The translations under genes and the position numbers were made by a program. 64,000 nucleotides of DNA. It comes from Streptomyces sp. NBC_01306 (GTDB lineage Bacteria; Actinomycetota; Actinomycetes; Streptomycetales; Streptomycetaceae). Below, in pieces: positions 26,744 through 35,745 of this stretch. The notes beneath the pieces were generated by a model. The model saw only the letters and a list, made by a program, of their open reading frames with translations. It did not search any database and was not told the origin of the DNA. The stretch is taken from positions 5,895,001 to 5,959,000 of the forward strand of contig NZ_JAPEPC010000001.1 in assembly GCF_026340465.1 (NCBI RefSeq), in the 5' to 3' direction. The first letter of the stretch is position 1. Each line of letters opens with the position of its first letter.

Positions 26744-27063
26744 TGGCCGCCTTCGTCAGAGCCTGTGCGCTGAGCGAGCTGGAGGACGACACCCCGAAGC
26801 GGGTGGAGATCGACGGCACGCCGGTGTCCGTGGTCCGTACGGAAGGGGAGGTGTTCGCGATCAACGACATCTGCTCGCACGCGAACGTCTCCCTCTCCGA
26901 GGGCGAGGTCGAGGACTGCACCATCGAGTGCTGGCTGCACGGTTCCAGCTTCGACCTCCGCACCGGCAAGCCGTCCGGCCTTCCCGCGACGCGCCCCGTC
27001 CCCGTTTACCCCGTAAAGATCGAAGGGGACGATGTGCTCGTCTCCGTATCCCAGGAGTCCTGA
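26743..27063 (+). CDS. Rieske-type [2Fe-2S] ferredoxin in the suf operon
   Basis: 106 residues. Ligands are C44 and H46 (CSH) and C63 and H66 (CWLH), the Rieske pattern, in a small non-haem dioxygenase-type ferredoxin. It may carry electrons for cluster assembly or be an early cluster acceptor; position in the operon is the only evidence for this. It starts on the last base of the sufD stop. Confidence 0.93.
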   Translation: MAAFVRACALSELEDDTPKRVEIDGTPVSVVRTEGEVFAINDICSHANVSLSEGEVEDCTIECWLHGSSFDLRTGKPSGLPATRPVPVYPVKIEGDDVLVSVSQES

Positions 27064-27070
27064 GTCACCC

Positions 27071-27835
27071 ATGGCAACGCTTGAAATCCGCGACCTGCAC
27101 GTCTCCGTCGAAACCGAGAACGGTACGAAGGAGATCCTCAAGGGCGTCGACCTGACCGTGAAGCAGGGCGAGACCCACGCCATCATGGGCCCGAACGGCT
27201 CCGGCAAGTCGACGCTGGCGTACTCCCTCGCGGGGCACCCCAAGTACACGATCACCAGCGGCACCGTCACCCTCGACGGTGAGGACGTGCTGGAGATGAC
27301 CGTCGACGAGCGGGCCCGCGCCGGCGTCTTCCTCGCCATGCAGTACCCGGTCGAGGTCCCCGGCGTCTCCGTCTCCAACTTCCTGCGTACGTCGGCCACC
27401 GCCATCCGCGGCGAGGCGCCGAAGCTCCGTACCTGGGTGAAGGAGGTCAAGACGGCCATGGAGACCCTCCAGATGGACCCGGCCTTCGCCGAGCGCAACG
27501 TCAACGAGGGCTTCTCCGGCGGTGAGAAGAAGCGCCACGAGATCCTCCAGCTGGAGCTGCTCAAGCCGAAGATCGCGATCCTCGACGAGACGGACTCCGG
27601 TCTGGACGTCGACGCGCTGCGCCAGGTCTCCGACGGCGTCAACCGCGTCCGTGAGGGCGGCGAGGTCGGCACCCTGCTGATCACCCACTACACGCGCATC
27701 CTGCGCTACATCAAGCCCGACTTCGTGCACGTCTTCGCGAACGGCCGGATCGCCGAGTCCGGCGGCCCGGAGCTCGCCGACAAGCTGGAGAACGAGGGCT
27801 ACGAGGCATACACGAAGGGTGGCGCAACAGCGTGA
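27071..27835 (+). CDS. sufC: Fe-S assembly ATPase SufC
   Basis: 254 residues. Walker A GPNGSGKST at 40-48, signature FSGGEKKRHEILQ, Walker B ILDETDSGLD, switch His in THYTRIL. It drives conformational change in SufBCD. The ATG at 27071 fits the family start (MATLEIRDLHVSVE); the stop overlaps sufS as GTGA. Confidence 0.97.
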   Translation: MATLEIRDLHVSVETENGTKEILKGVDLTVKQGETHAIMGPNGSGKSTLAYSLAGHPKYTITSGTVTLDGEDVLEMTVDERARAGVFLAMQYPVEVPGVSVSNFLRTSATAIRGEAPKLRTWVKEVKTAMETLQMDPAFAERNVNEGFSGGEKKRHEILQLELLKPKIAILDETDSGLDVDALRQVSDGVNRVREGGEVGTLLITHYTRILRYIKPDFVHVFANGRIAESGGPELADKLENEGYEAYTKGGATA

Positions 27836-29088
27836 CACAGCTGCCGGGCCTCCTGGACACCGACGCGATCCGCAAGGACTTCCCCCTGCTGGATCGTGTG
27901 GTCCACGACGGGAAGAAGATCGTTTACCTGGACAACGCGGCGACCTCGCAGAAGCCGCGCCAGGTACTCGACGCGCTGAACGAGTACTACGAGCAGCACA
28001 ACGCCAACGTCCACCGCGGCGTGCACGTGCTCGCGGAGGAGGCCACGGCGCTGTACGAGGGCGCCCGCGACAAGGTCGCCGCCTTCATCAACGCGCCGAG
28101 CCGCGACGAGGTGATCTTCACCAAGAACGCCTCCGAGTCGCTCAACCTCGTGGCCAACATGCTCGGCTGGGCCGACGAGCCGTACCGGGTCGACCACGAG
28201 ACCGAGATCGTCATCACGGAGATGGAGCACCACTCCAACATCGTGCCGTGGCAGCTGCTCTCGCAGCGCACCGGCGCGAAGCTGAAGTGGTTCGGCCTCA
28301 CCGACGACGGCCGCCTCGACCTGTCCAACGTCGAGGAGATCATCACCGAGAAGACGAAGATCGTCTCCTTCACGCTGGTCTCCAACCTGATGGGCACGGT
28401 CAACCCGGTCGAGACGATCATCCGGCGCGCCCAGGAGGTCGGTGCGCTCGTCTGCATCGACGCCTCCCAGGCCGCACCGCACATGGTGCTCGACGTGCAG
28501 GCGCTGCAAGCCGACTTCGTGGCCTTCACCGGCCACAAGATGGTCGGCCCGACCGGGATCGGCGTCCTCTGGGGCCGTCAGGAGCTCCTTGAGGACCTCC
28601 CGCCGTTCCTCGGCGGCGGCGAGATGATCGAGACCGTGTCGATGCACTCCTCGACCTACGCCCCCGCGCCGCACAAGTTCGAGGCGGGTACGCCCCCGAT
28701 CGCCCAGGCCGTCGGCCTCGGAGCGGCCGTGGACTACCTCTCGTCGATCGGCATGGACAAGATCGCCGCGCATGAGCACGCGCTCACCGAGTACGCGATG
28801 AAGCGTCTCGCCGACATCCCGGACCTGCGGTTCATCGGACCGTCCACGGCCCTGGACCGCGGCGCGACGATCTCCTTCACGCTCGGTGACATCCACCCGC
28901 ACGACGTGGGCCAGGTCCTCGACGAGGAGGGCATCGCGGTCCGGGTCGGCCACCACTGCGCACGGCCGGTCTGCCTGCGGTACGGAATTCCTGCGACCAC
29001 GCGAGCGTCGTTCTATCTGTACTCCACGCCCGAAGAGGTCGACGCACTGGCTGACGGGCTGGAGCACGTACGGAATTTCTTCGGCTAG
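27832..29088 (+). CDS. sufS: Cysteine desulfurase SufS
   Basis: 418 residues, a PLP enzyme that takes sulfur from cysteine. Cofactor Lys in TGHKMVGPTGIG, PLP-contacting EHHSN, and the persulfide Cys in RVGHHCARPVC. GTG start overlapping sufC. Its sulfur acceptor is the SufU encoded next. Confidence 0.97.
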   Translation: MTQLPGLLDTDAIRKDFPLLDRVVHDGKKIVYLDNAATSQKPRQVLDALNEYYEQHNANVHRGVHVLAEEATALYEGARDKVAAFINAPSRDEVIFTKNASESLNLVANMLGWADEPYRVDHETEIVITEMEHHSNIVPWQLLSQRTGAKLKWFGLTDDGRLDLSNVEEIITEKTKIVSFTLVSNLMGTVNPVETIIRRAQEVGALVCIDASQAAPHMVLDVQALQADFVAFTGHKMVGPTGIGVLWGRQELLEDLPPFLGGGEMIETVSMHSSTYAPAPHKFEAGTPPIAQAVGLGAAVDYLSSIGMDKIAAHEHALTEYAMKRLADIPDLRFIGPSTALDRGATISFTLGDIHPHDVGQVLDEEGIAVRVGHHCARPVCLRYGIPATTRASFYLYSTPEEVDALADGLEHVRNFFG

Positions 29089-29163
29089 GGCCTTTTCGTT
29101 TGGACCGTGCCGGGCCGGACAGGGCCGGCTACACCGACGAGGACATCGGGTAGGGACTGGATC

Positions 29164-29619
29164 GTGAAGCTGGATTCGATGTACCAGGAAGTGATCCTGG
29201 ACCACTACAAGCACCCGCACGGGCGCGGTCTCCGTGACGGCGACGCCGAGGTGCACCACGTCAATCCGACGTGCGGCGACGAGATCACGCTGCGTGTGCG
29301 GTACGAGGGCGACCGCATCGCGGACGTGTCGTACGAGGGCCAGGGCTGCTCCATCAGCCAGGCCAGCGCGTCCGTGATGAACGAACTGCTGGTCGGCAAG
29401 GAGCTGGGCGACGCCCAGAAGATCCAGTCGACCTTCCTGGAGCTGATGCAGTCCAGGGGGCAGATCGAGCCGGACGACGCGATGGAGGAGGTACTGGAGG
29501 ACGCCGTCGCGTTCGCCGGTGTCTCGAAGTACCCGGCGCGCGTCAAGTGCGCGCTGCTGAGCTGGATGGCGTGGAAGGACGCGACGGCGCAGGCGCTGTC
29601 CGAAGGGAAGACCGCATGA
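29164..29619 (+). CDS. sufU: SufU sulfur-transfer protein
   Basis: 151 residues. The three zinc/sulfur Cys are in NPTCGDE, GQGCSIS and VKCALLSW, with Asp in the first motif. In Gram-positives SufU activates SufS by zinc-ligand exchange. I took the GTG at 29164 (MKLDSMYQEVILDHYKHP); a longer reading would add 19 residues not seen in the family. The stop overlaps the next ATG as ATGA. Confidence 0.96.
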   Translation: MKLDSMYQEVILDHYKHPHGRGLRDGDAEVHHVNPTCGDEITLRVRYEGDRIADVSYEGQGCSISQASASVMNELLVGKELGDAQKIQSTFLELMQSRGQIEPDDAMEEVLEDAVAFAGVSKYPARVKCALLSWMAWKDATAQALSEGKTA

Positions 29620-29954
29620 GTGACAACGAGACCGCCACGATGAAGCCGGCCTCCGAGGAGGAGGTCCGCGAGGCGCTGTACGACGTCGTCGACCCCGAGC
29701 TGGGGATCGACGTGGTCAACCTGGGCCTGATCTACGGCATCCACGTGGACGACGCCAACATCGCCACGCTGGACATGACGCTGACGTCCGCGGCCTGCCC
29801 GCTGACCGATGTCATCGAGGACCAGGCGAAGTCGGCCACCGAGGGCATCGTCAACGAGCTGAAGATCAACTGGGTCTGGATGCCGCCGTGGGGACCGGAC
29901 AAGATCACCGACGACGGCCGCGAGCAGCTGCGCGCGCTCGGCTTCAACGTCTGA
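29616..29954 (+). CDS. sufT: SufT/MIP18-family (DUF59) Fe-S maturation factor
   Basis: 112 residues. Family motifs DPELGIDVVNLGLIYGI and TSAACPLTD, the latter with the conserved Cys. Relatives help place clusters into target proteins. Last gene of the suf operon; a perfect hairpin follows 37 bases later. Confidence 0.92.
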   Translation: MSDNETATMKPASEEEVREALYDVVDPELGIDVVNLGLIYGIHVDDANIATLDMTLTSAACPLTDVIEDQAKSATEGIVNELKINWVWMPPWGPDKITDDGREQLRALGFNV

Positions 29955-29990
29955 CGGCGCTGCCGCCCAACAGCCCTCCCCGTACTGCCG

Positions 29991-30025
29991 ATACGGCCCC
30001 GGTGCTCCGCGCACCGGGGCCGTAT
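29991..30025 (+). terminator. suf operon terminator
   Basis: A perfect 15-base stem (29991-30005 with 30011-30025) around TCCGC, followed by a short T-rich stretch (TGTGCTGTT). Confidence 0.8.
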
Positions 30026-30135
30026 TGTGCTGTTCGCGTTCCGTACGTACGGTGTGCGCGCCCCGTTGGCGCGGAGACCGGAGCCTTCTCGTCGACGACA
30101 CCCCCACCGCCATCCCCCACGACGAGAGGGTCCCC

Positions 30136-31548
30136 GTGCAGATCTCTGCCATCCTGTTCCGCCGCTCGTTCCGTCCGAGGACCGGCATCGTGGCCGCCGC
30201 CGCGGGCGGACTGTTCTCCCTGGTCCTCACCGGCGCCAACGCCCCCGCGCACGCGGCGAGTTACGGAACGCCCACGCTCTCCCTCTCGGCCGGCTACCTC
30301 TCCGGCGCGGTCGGCGCCACCGGTGACCCGGCCGTCACCGTCACCGTGGGGCAGAGCGGTGCGGACGCCTCGGCGCTCACCGTGGCCGCTTCGGCCAGTT
30401 CCAAGTCCTCCGTCGCCGGGACCGGCGATGTCTCCGTCACGGGCAGCGGCGCCACCCGCCGGGTCACGGTCGGCGCCCGCGCACAGGGCTACACCGACCT
30501 CACCATCGAGGTCACCGGCCTCGGTGGCAAGACCGCCACCAAGACCCTGCACTACGCCGCGTCCGCCGCGGTCCAGCACAGCGCGGACACCCGCTACTTC
30601 ACCGGCTCCTCCGACGCCTCCGCCGCCGTCTCCGTCGGCGGCGGCTATGTGGTGGTGGCCGACGACGAGTCCAACACCCTGCGGCTCTACGACGGTTCGA
30701 CATCCGGGGCGCCCGTGCGGACCTGGGACTTCAGCGACGAGCTCGGGGTCAAGAAGGAGATCGACATCGAGGCCGCGGCCCGGGTCGGCGACACGGTCTA
30801 CTGGACGGGCTCGCTGGGCAACAACAAGGACGGCGAGTACAAGCCCGACCGCAACCGGATCTTCACCACCGAGGTCACCGGTTCGGGAGCCGCCACCCAG
30901 CTGTCCTTCGGCGGCTCGTACGCGAAGCTCCGTGACGACCTGGTCGCCTGGGACAAGGCCAACGGCGACCGTTACGGGTTCGCCGCCGGCACCGAGGACG
31001 GCCAGGTCCCCAAGCAGATCGACGGATTCAACATCGAGGGGCTGGAGTTCGCGCCCGGTTCGTCCAGCACGGCCTACCTCGGCTTCCGCGCGCCCCTGGT
31101 GCCGCCGAAGAACGGCGGCAAGGCGCTCATCGTGCCGGTCACCAACATGGACAAGGTGGTCACCGGCACGAAGGCCGCCTTCGGCACACCGATCGAGCTG
31201 GACCTCGGAGGGCTCTCCATCCGGGACATCCGCAAGAACGCGGCCGGTCAGTATCTGATCGTCGCCGGTTCGTGGGCCGCCGACGACAACTCCGATCCGT
31301 ACGCCCTCTACTCCTGGGACGGTGTCGCCGGGCACACCCCCGTGAAGCGGGCCGACCTGCCGACCAGCGACCCGGGCGGCTGGGAGGCCGTGGTGGACGT
31401 CCCCGACCTGAACGCGGCCGGGGCGCGCGCCCAGCTGATCACCGACGACGGATCGGCCGACCTCTACGGGGACGGCACGGAGGCGAAGGACCTCACCCAC
31501 GACGAGTGGAAGAAGTCCCGCGCCACCTGGTTCACCGTGGGGAAGTGA
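30136..31548 (+). CDS. Secreted DUF3616-like protein
   Basis: 470 residues. A Sec signal peptide (FRRSF...GIVAAAAGGLFSLVLTG, cleavage near AHA-AS at about 37) is followed by an Ig-like stretch of about 90 residues and a beta-propeller-like region (VVADDESNTLRLYD, FNIEGLEFAPGSSSTAYLGFRAPL, LGGLSIRDIRKNAAGQYLIVAG). This resembles DUF3616; the biochemical role is unknown. GTG at 30136 with GAGAGGG five bases upstream. The 3' end overlaps the converging membrane-protein gene by 17 bases. Confidence 0.75.
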   Translation: MQISAILFRRSFRPRTGIVAAAAGGLFSLVLTGANAPAHAASYGTPTLSLSAGYLSGAVGATGDPAVTVTVGQSGADASALTVAASASSKSSVAGTGDVSVTGSGATRRVTVGARAQGYTDLTIEVTGLGGKTATKTLHYAASAAVQHSADTRYFTGSSDASAAVSVGGGYVVVADDESNTLRLYDGSTSGAPVRTWDFSDELGVKKEIDIEAAARVGDTVYWTGSLGNNKDGEYKPDRNRIFTTEVTGSGAATQLSFGGSYAKLRDDLVAWDKANGDRYGFAAGTEDGQVPKQIDGFNIEGLEFAPGSSSTAYLGFRAPLVPPKNGGKALIVPVTNMDKVVTGTKAAFGTPIELDLGGLSIRDIRKNAAGQYLIVAGSWAADDNSDPYALYSWDGVAGHTPVKRADLPTSDPGGWEAVVDVPDLNAAGARAQLITDDGSADLYGDGTEAKDLTHDEWKKSRATWFTVGK

Positions 31549-32665
31549 CGTTCGGCGGCTGCTGCCCGGCGGGCTCTGCGGCCGCCGCCTCGATGAGCAC
31601 CGGCCCCAGCTCCTCCCGGCGCATCCGGCGGTCGACGTAGAGCAGTCCCGTCACCAGCTGAGGGAAGGTCACCGACACGATCTGGCTGAGCGTCTGGCCC
31701 AGCAGGGTGATCGCCAGATAGCTGGTGAGACCTGCCACCAGCTGGGCCGCGCTCGGGTCGGACGCGGTGTCCAGGGGGAGCCTCAGGCTGTGGAACATCC
31801 CCAGCGTGGTGAAGGGGAGCTGGATGAAGGAGCCCGCGATGGAGCCGAGCACCAGGGCCAGCAGCGAGATGCCGCAGACCCGCCACCAGGCGCCCCGCAC
31901 CAGCCGGGCCGATCGGCGCAGTGCGCCGATCGGCCCCTGGCGCTCGAAGACCACGGCGGCCGGTGCCAGGCTGAGGAGCACCCACAGCCATACGCCCAGC
32001 GGCAGCAGGACCAGCCCGCCGAGCACGCCCACCACCACCGCCACGGCGATGCTGTGCGCACCGACCGTCGCGACGACGACGGCGACCACTGCCCCCGCGA
32101 CCAGCAGCAGCGGCACGAGGGTGATCAGCCCGCTCAGCAGCACGGTGCCCAGCACCGGAAGCACCCGCGACCAGGCCCGCCGCCAGACGGCCCGGAAGGA
32201 TGCCGGCCGGCCGAGCACCGCTTCCTGCAGCACGCTCGCACTGGTCGCGTAGACCATGGCGGTGCAGACCATGGTCAGCAGCGCGGTGCCGAGCAGCACC
32301 CCGGCGAACCCCAGCACCACGGGACCGGCCCGGCCCCAGGTGACGTCGGACGCCTCGGGTGCGTGGACGATGCCGTGGATCCGGTCGGAGAGCGACGCGT
32401 AGAGGACCGCGAGCGCCGCCGCGATGACCGCGGCGGCGCCGCCGTACACCACCGCTGCCACGCCGAACAGCTGCTTCCAGTAGCGGCCGGCCGTGGATAT
32501 CGCGCCGTTGAGGATGTCGCTGAGCTGCAACGGCTGCAGGGGTATCACGCCCGGCTTGGGTGCCTGGGGCGGCAGTGGGGCGCCCCAGCCCGGCGGCCCC
32601 CACCCCGCAGGCCCCCCGTGCGGCGTACTTCCGTACGCGCCTGCCCACCCCGAGTCCTGTGCCAC
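31532..32665 (-). CDS. Polytopic membrane protein of unknown function
   Basis: 377 residues. A Pro/Gly-rich cytoplasmic N terminus (about 45 residues, GGPAGWGPPGWGAPLPPQAP) leads into about six hydrophobic segments, with ILNGAISTAGRYWKQLF just before the first. The layout resembles the membrane domain linked to glycerophosphodiester phosphodiesterases, but no catalytic domain is present. GTG at 32665 chosen; an upstream in-frame ATG at 32743 is possible. Confidence 0.75.
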   Translation of the reverse strand: MAQDSGWAGAYGSTPHGGPAGWGPPGWGAPLPPQAPKPGVIPLQPLQLSDILNGAISTAGRYWKQLFGVAAVVYGGAAAVIAAALAVLYASLSDRIHGIVHAPEASDVTWGRAGPVVLGFAGVLLGTALLTMVCTAMVYATSASVLQEAVLGRPASFRAVWRRAWSRVLPVLGTVLLSGLITLVPLLLVAGAVVAVVVATVGAHSIAVAVVVGVLGGLVLLPLGVWLWVLLSLAPAAVVFERQGPIGALRRSARLVRGAWWRVCGISLLALVLGSIAGSFIQLPFTTLGMFHSLRLPLDTASDPSAAQLVAGLTSYLAITLLGQTLSQIVSVTFPQLVTGLLYVDRRMRREELGPVLIEAAAAEPAGQQPPNVTSPR

Positions 32666-32760
32666 TGCTCGCTCCGTTCCCTGTCTGTCGACCGTCCGGT
32701 GTCGGCCGTCCGGATTTCCGTACCGGATTCCGCCGGACGGCACACCGTAGCCCGTCGCTG

Positions 32761-32780
32761 ATGTGTACGGTCGTACACAT
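32761..32780. promoter_or_regulatory. Operator palindrome at the SMR gene start
   Basis: ATGTGTACGGTCGTACACAT has nine-base perfect arms around GT. Its last two bases are the start of the SMR start codon. The adjacent TetR gene makes it the obvious autoregulatory operator. Confidence 0.7.
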
Positions 32781-33099
32781 GCCCTATGTACTGCTTGCCG
32801 CGGCCATCGCCGCAGAGGTCGGCGGGACCACCGCCATGAAGTACAGCGACGGATTCAGCCGGTTGTGGCCCTCGCTGGCGACGGCGGCCGGCTATGTGCT
32901 CGCCTTCGTCCTGCTCGCCCAGGTGCTCAAGTCCCTTTCGGTGGGCACCGCTTACGCGATCTGGGCCGGCACCGGCACCGCCGCCATCGCGGCCATCGGC
33001 ATGGTCTTCCTGGGGGAGTCGCCGAGCGTGGCGAAGCTCGCCGGTATCGCCCTGGTCATCGGCGGGGTCGTCCTGCTCAATCTGGGCGGCTCGCACTGA
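32779..33099 (+). CDS. Small multidrug resistance (SMR/QacE-type) transporter
   Basis: 106 residues, four membrane segments. The proton/substrate Glu is in AIAAEVGGTTAMKYSDGF (about residue 13), and WAGTGTA in the third segment and GESPS are typical of the family. Exports quaternary ammonium or guanidinium-like cations; which one is unknown. Start at 32779 fits the family; an in-frame ATG six codons earlier lies inside the operator. The stop overlaps the tetR start by one base. Confidence 0.92.
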   Translation: MPYVLLAAAIAAEVGGTTAMKYSDGFSRLWPSLATAAGYVLAFVLLAQVLKSLSVGTAYAIWAGTGTAAIAAIGMVFLGESPSVAKLAGIALVIGGVVLLNLGGSH

Positions 33100-33686
33100 T
33101 GGGCCGGCGCTACGACCCGGACCGCCGGGAGCGGATCATCGACGCCGCGATCCGGATCGCCGGCGACCAGGGCATCGCGGGGCTGAGCCACCGCTCGGTC
33201 GCGGCGGAGGCCGATGTGCCGCTCGGCTCGACGACGTACCACTTCGCCACGCTCGACGAACTGCTGATCGCCGCGTTGCGGAAGGTCAGCGACGATCCGC
33301 AGTCCGCGGGCACGGGGTGGGCGACGGCGCTCGCCGGGCCGGGCGCAGGGCTGGCCGAGCGGCTCACGGCGCTGCTCGGGGGGCTCGTCGCGGAGGACCG
33401 GAGCCGGGTGCGGCTGGAGTACGAGCTGTATCTCGCCGCACTGCGCCGTGAGGCCCTGCGGCCCGTCGCGGCGGAGTGGCTGGACGCTTTCGTGGAGGTC
33501 GTCCGGGCCCATGTCGGCGGTGACGCCGCCACAGCCCGCGCGCTGGTGGCCCTGATCGACGGGCTGCTGATCCAACTCCTGCTGACCGGGCGGGCGTTCG
33601 ATCCGGATGAGGTACGGGAGGCGCTGCTCCGGATCATCGGGGGCCGGGACGTCCCGGGCGCCGGAGCCCCCGGCGTCAGCGGCTGA
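33099..33686 (+). CDS. TetR-family repressor paired with the SMR pump
   Basis: 195 residues. The N-terminal helix-turn-helix is GLSHRSVAAEADVPLGSTTYHFATLDELL; the C-terminal ligand domain is helical. It starts on the last base of the SMR stop, so pump and regulator share one message probably controlled by the palindrome at 32761. It overlaps the next converging gene by 11 bases. Confidence 0.92.
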   Translation: MGRRYDPDRRERIIDAAIRIAGDQGIAGLSHRSVAAEADVPLGSTTYHFATLDELLIAALRKVSDDPQSAGTGWATALAGPGAGLAERLTALLGGLVAEDRSRVRLEYELYLAALRREALRPVAAEWLDAFVEVVRAHVGGDAATARALVALIDGLLIQLLLTGRAFDPDEVREALLRIIGGRDVPGAGAPGVSG

Positions 33687-34548
33687 CCGCGGCGAGTGCC
33701 GCCCGCACGCTGTCCTCGATGTCCGTGACCGGGTACAGCGCCTCGCGGACGGTCCGGTCCCGGTCCACCACCAGCGTCAGCCGCTTCAGCCTGCTGACCC
33801 CCGCCGTGCGGAAGGTGGGCAGCCGCAGTGCGGCCGCCAGCTCCAGGCCCGCGTCGGAGAGCAGCGGGAAGCGCAGCCGCTCCTTCTCGGCGAACGCCCG
33901 CTGCTCGTCGGGGCGCTGGGTGGAGACCCCGTGCACGGTCGCCCCGGCGGCGGTGAACTCCGCCAGCCGGTCGCGGTACGTGCACGACTCCAGGGTGCAG
34001 CCGGAGGCCCCGGGGATCCCGGCCCAGCCGGGCGGGTAGGAGGCGCGCTCCGCGTAGGCGGCGGGGAAGCAGTACAGGACGGTGTGCGCGGCGGCCGGGT
34101 CGACCGGGTCCAGCAGGCGCCCGTCCGGACCGGTGAGCCGCAGCTCGGGTACGCGCGTGCCGATCAGGCCGCGCACCCGCTCGGCCTCCTTCGATGTCTC
34201 ACCGGCCGTCGCCATCGTCTCTCCCTCTCCCAGTACCCAGGTGTCCCCCCAGTCCTGGAGGGCGATCAGCACCGGAAGCAGGGCGCTGCCCCGCGGGGTG
34301 AGCCGGTACTCGTATCTGACCGGGCGCTCCTGGTACGGCTCGCGCCTCAGCACCCCCGCGTCCACCAGCAGGCGCAGCCGCTCCGTCAGTACCTTGCGGG
34401 ACATCCCCAGCTCCCGCTGGAGCGCGTCGAAGCGGTGCACCCCGCGCGCGGTGTCCCGCACGATCAGCAGGGTCCACCAGTCGCCCACGACGTCCAGGGC
34501 CTGGGCGATCGCGCAGTCGGCGTCGTCCAGACGGGTGCGCTGTGTCAT
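33676..34548 (-). CDS. HxlR-type regulator fused to a PrxQ/BCP peroxiredoxin
   Basis: 290 residues with two domains. Residues 1-105 are an HxlR winged helix (ALDVVGDWWTLLIVRD, later YRLTPRGSALLPVL) with the family N-terminal Cys at C12. Residues about 128-290 are a BCP-type peroxiredoxin: ASGCTLESCTYRD with C184 and C189 spaced C-x4-C, FPLLSDAGLELAAALRLP, and RLTLVVDRDRTVREALYPV. HxlR proteins such as HypR sense oxidants through the first Cys; BCP enzymes reduce peroxides. ATG at 34548 with GGAGGGG just upstream. The frame is continuous, so this is a true fusion, not an assembly overlap of two genes. Confidence 0.9.
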   Translation of the reverse strand: MTQRTRLDDADCAIAQALDVVGDWWTLLIVRDTARGVHRFDALQRELGMSRKVLTERLRLLVDAGVLRREPYQERPVRYEYRLTPRGSALLPVLIALQDWGDTWVLGEGETMATAGETSKEAERVRGLIGTRVPELRLTGPDGRLLDPVDPAAAHTVLYCFPAAYAERASYPPGWAGIPGASGCTLESCTYRDRLAEFTAAGATVHGVSTQRPDEQRAFAEKERLRFPLLSDAGLELAAALRLPTFRTAGVSRLKRLTLVVDRDRTVREALYPVTDIEDSVRAALAAVSR

Positions 34549-34704
34549 GGACCCCTCCGTCCCGGTCGTCCCGGTCTCCGCCGTCCCGGTCCCCGTCGTT
34601 CTTCCCCGTGTGCGGGCTCATGGTGCCACAGTGAGTTCCCGGTGGGAACTCGGTGGAGACGGCCGACCGCTGAGACCGGTTCGCCGGTGCGGCGCCCGGC
34701 CGGT

Positions 34705-34710
34705 TAGGTT
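34705..34710 (+). promoter_or_regulatory. -10 box of a leaderless dapD message
   Basis: TAGGTT ends six bases before the dapD ATG at 34717, so transcription would begin at or next to the A of the start codon. No convincing -35 was found. Confidence 0.5.
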
Positions 34711-34716
34711 TTGGTC

Positions 34717-35715
34717 ATGACCGACACGCTCTCGCAGACCCCTGCCCGCTCCACCGGCGCCGTGGCCGCCGGACTCGCCACGATCGCCGCCGACGGCACC
34801 GTTCTCGACACCTGGTTCCCCGCGCCCGGACTCACCACTGAGCCCGGCCCCGCGGGCACCGAGCGGCTCTCCGCCGAGCGCGCCGCGGAGCTGCTGGGCG
34901 AGGCCGCCCCGAAGGCCGTGGGCCCCGACCCGCGCCGTGGCGTCGAGGTCGTCGCCGTCCGCACGGTCATCGCCTCGCTCGACGACAAGCCGCTGGACAC
35001 GCACGACGTGTATCTCCGGCTGCACCTGCTCTCGCACCGGCTGGTCCAGCCGCACGGCCAGAGCCTGGACGGGATGTTCGGCCTGCTCGCCAACGTCGCC
35101 TGGACCTCGCTCGGCCCGGTCGCCGTGGACGACATCGAGAAGGTGCGGCTGAACGCCCGCGCCGAGGGCCTGCACCTCCAGGTCACCTCGATCGACAAGT
35201 TCCCGCGGATGACGGACTACGTGGCGCCCAAGGGCGTCCGGATCGCCGACGCCGACCGGGTCCGCCTCGGCGCGCACCTCGCCGACGGCACGACCGTCAT
35301 GCACGAGGGCTTCGTCAACTTCAACGCGGGCACGCTCGGCACCTCCATGGTCGAGGGCCGGATCTCCGCGGGCGTCGTGGTCGGCAACGGCTCCGACGTC
35401 GGCGGCGGCGCCTCCACCATGGGCACCCTCTCCGGCGGCGGCAACGTCCGTATCACCATCGGGGAGCGCTGCCTGGTCGGCGCCGAGGCGGGCGTCGGGA
35501 TCGCGCTCGGCGACGAGTGCGTCGTCGAGGCCGGGCTGTACGTCACCGCGGGTACCCGGATCACGATGCCCGACGGGCAGGTCGTCAAGGCCCGCGAGCT
35601 CTCCGGCGCCTCGAACATCCTCTTCCGCCGCAACTCGGTCACCGGCACGGTGGAGGCCCGTCCGAACAACGCCGTCTGGGGCGGCCTCAACGAGATCCTG
35701 CACAGCCACAACTGA
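34717..35715 (+). CDS. dapD: Tetrahydrodipicolinate N-succinyltransferase
   Basis: Lysine/diaminopimelate pathway enzyme. 332 residues, the actinobacterial form: an N-terminal domain of about 175 residues, then a left-handed beta-helix (GVRIADADRVRLGAHLADG, GRISAGVVVGNGSDVGGG) and a C-terminal cap ending NNAVWGGLNEILHSHN. ATG at 34717 preferred over a TTG at 34711. It converges with a dapA-type gene, another enzyme of the same pathway. Confidence 0.94.
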   Translation: MTDTLSQTPARSTGAVAAGLATIAADGTVLDTWFPAPGLTTEPGPAGTERLSAERAAELLGEAAPKAVGPDPRRGVEVVAVRTVIASLDDKPLDTHDVYLRLHLLSHRLVQPHGQSLDGMFGLLANVAWTSLGPVAVDDIEKVRLNARAEGLHLQVTSIDKFPRMTDYVAPKGVRIADADRVRLGAHLADGTTVMHEGFVNFNAGTLGTSMVEGRISAGVVVGNGSDVGGGASTMGTLSGGGNVRITIGERCLVGAEAGVGIALGDECVVEAGLYVTAGTRITMPDGQVVKARELSGASNILFRRNSVTGTVEARPNNAVWGGLNEILHSHN

Positions 35716-35745
35716 GGCTGCCCCGCCCGCCGTCCGGTGCCGGTC

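Noticed and set aside
34549..34610. GTCCCGGTC-type short repeats upstream of the HxlR-Prx gene
   Set aside because: Low-complexity GC-rich sequence with irregular spacing; no stable unit or palindrome could be defined.
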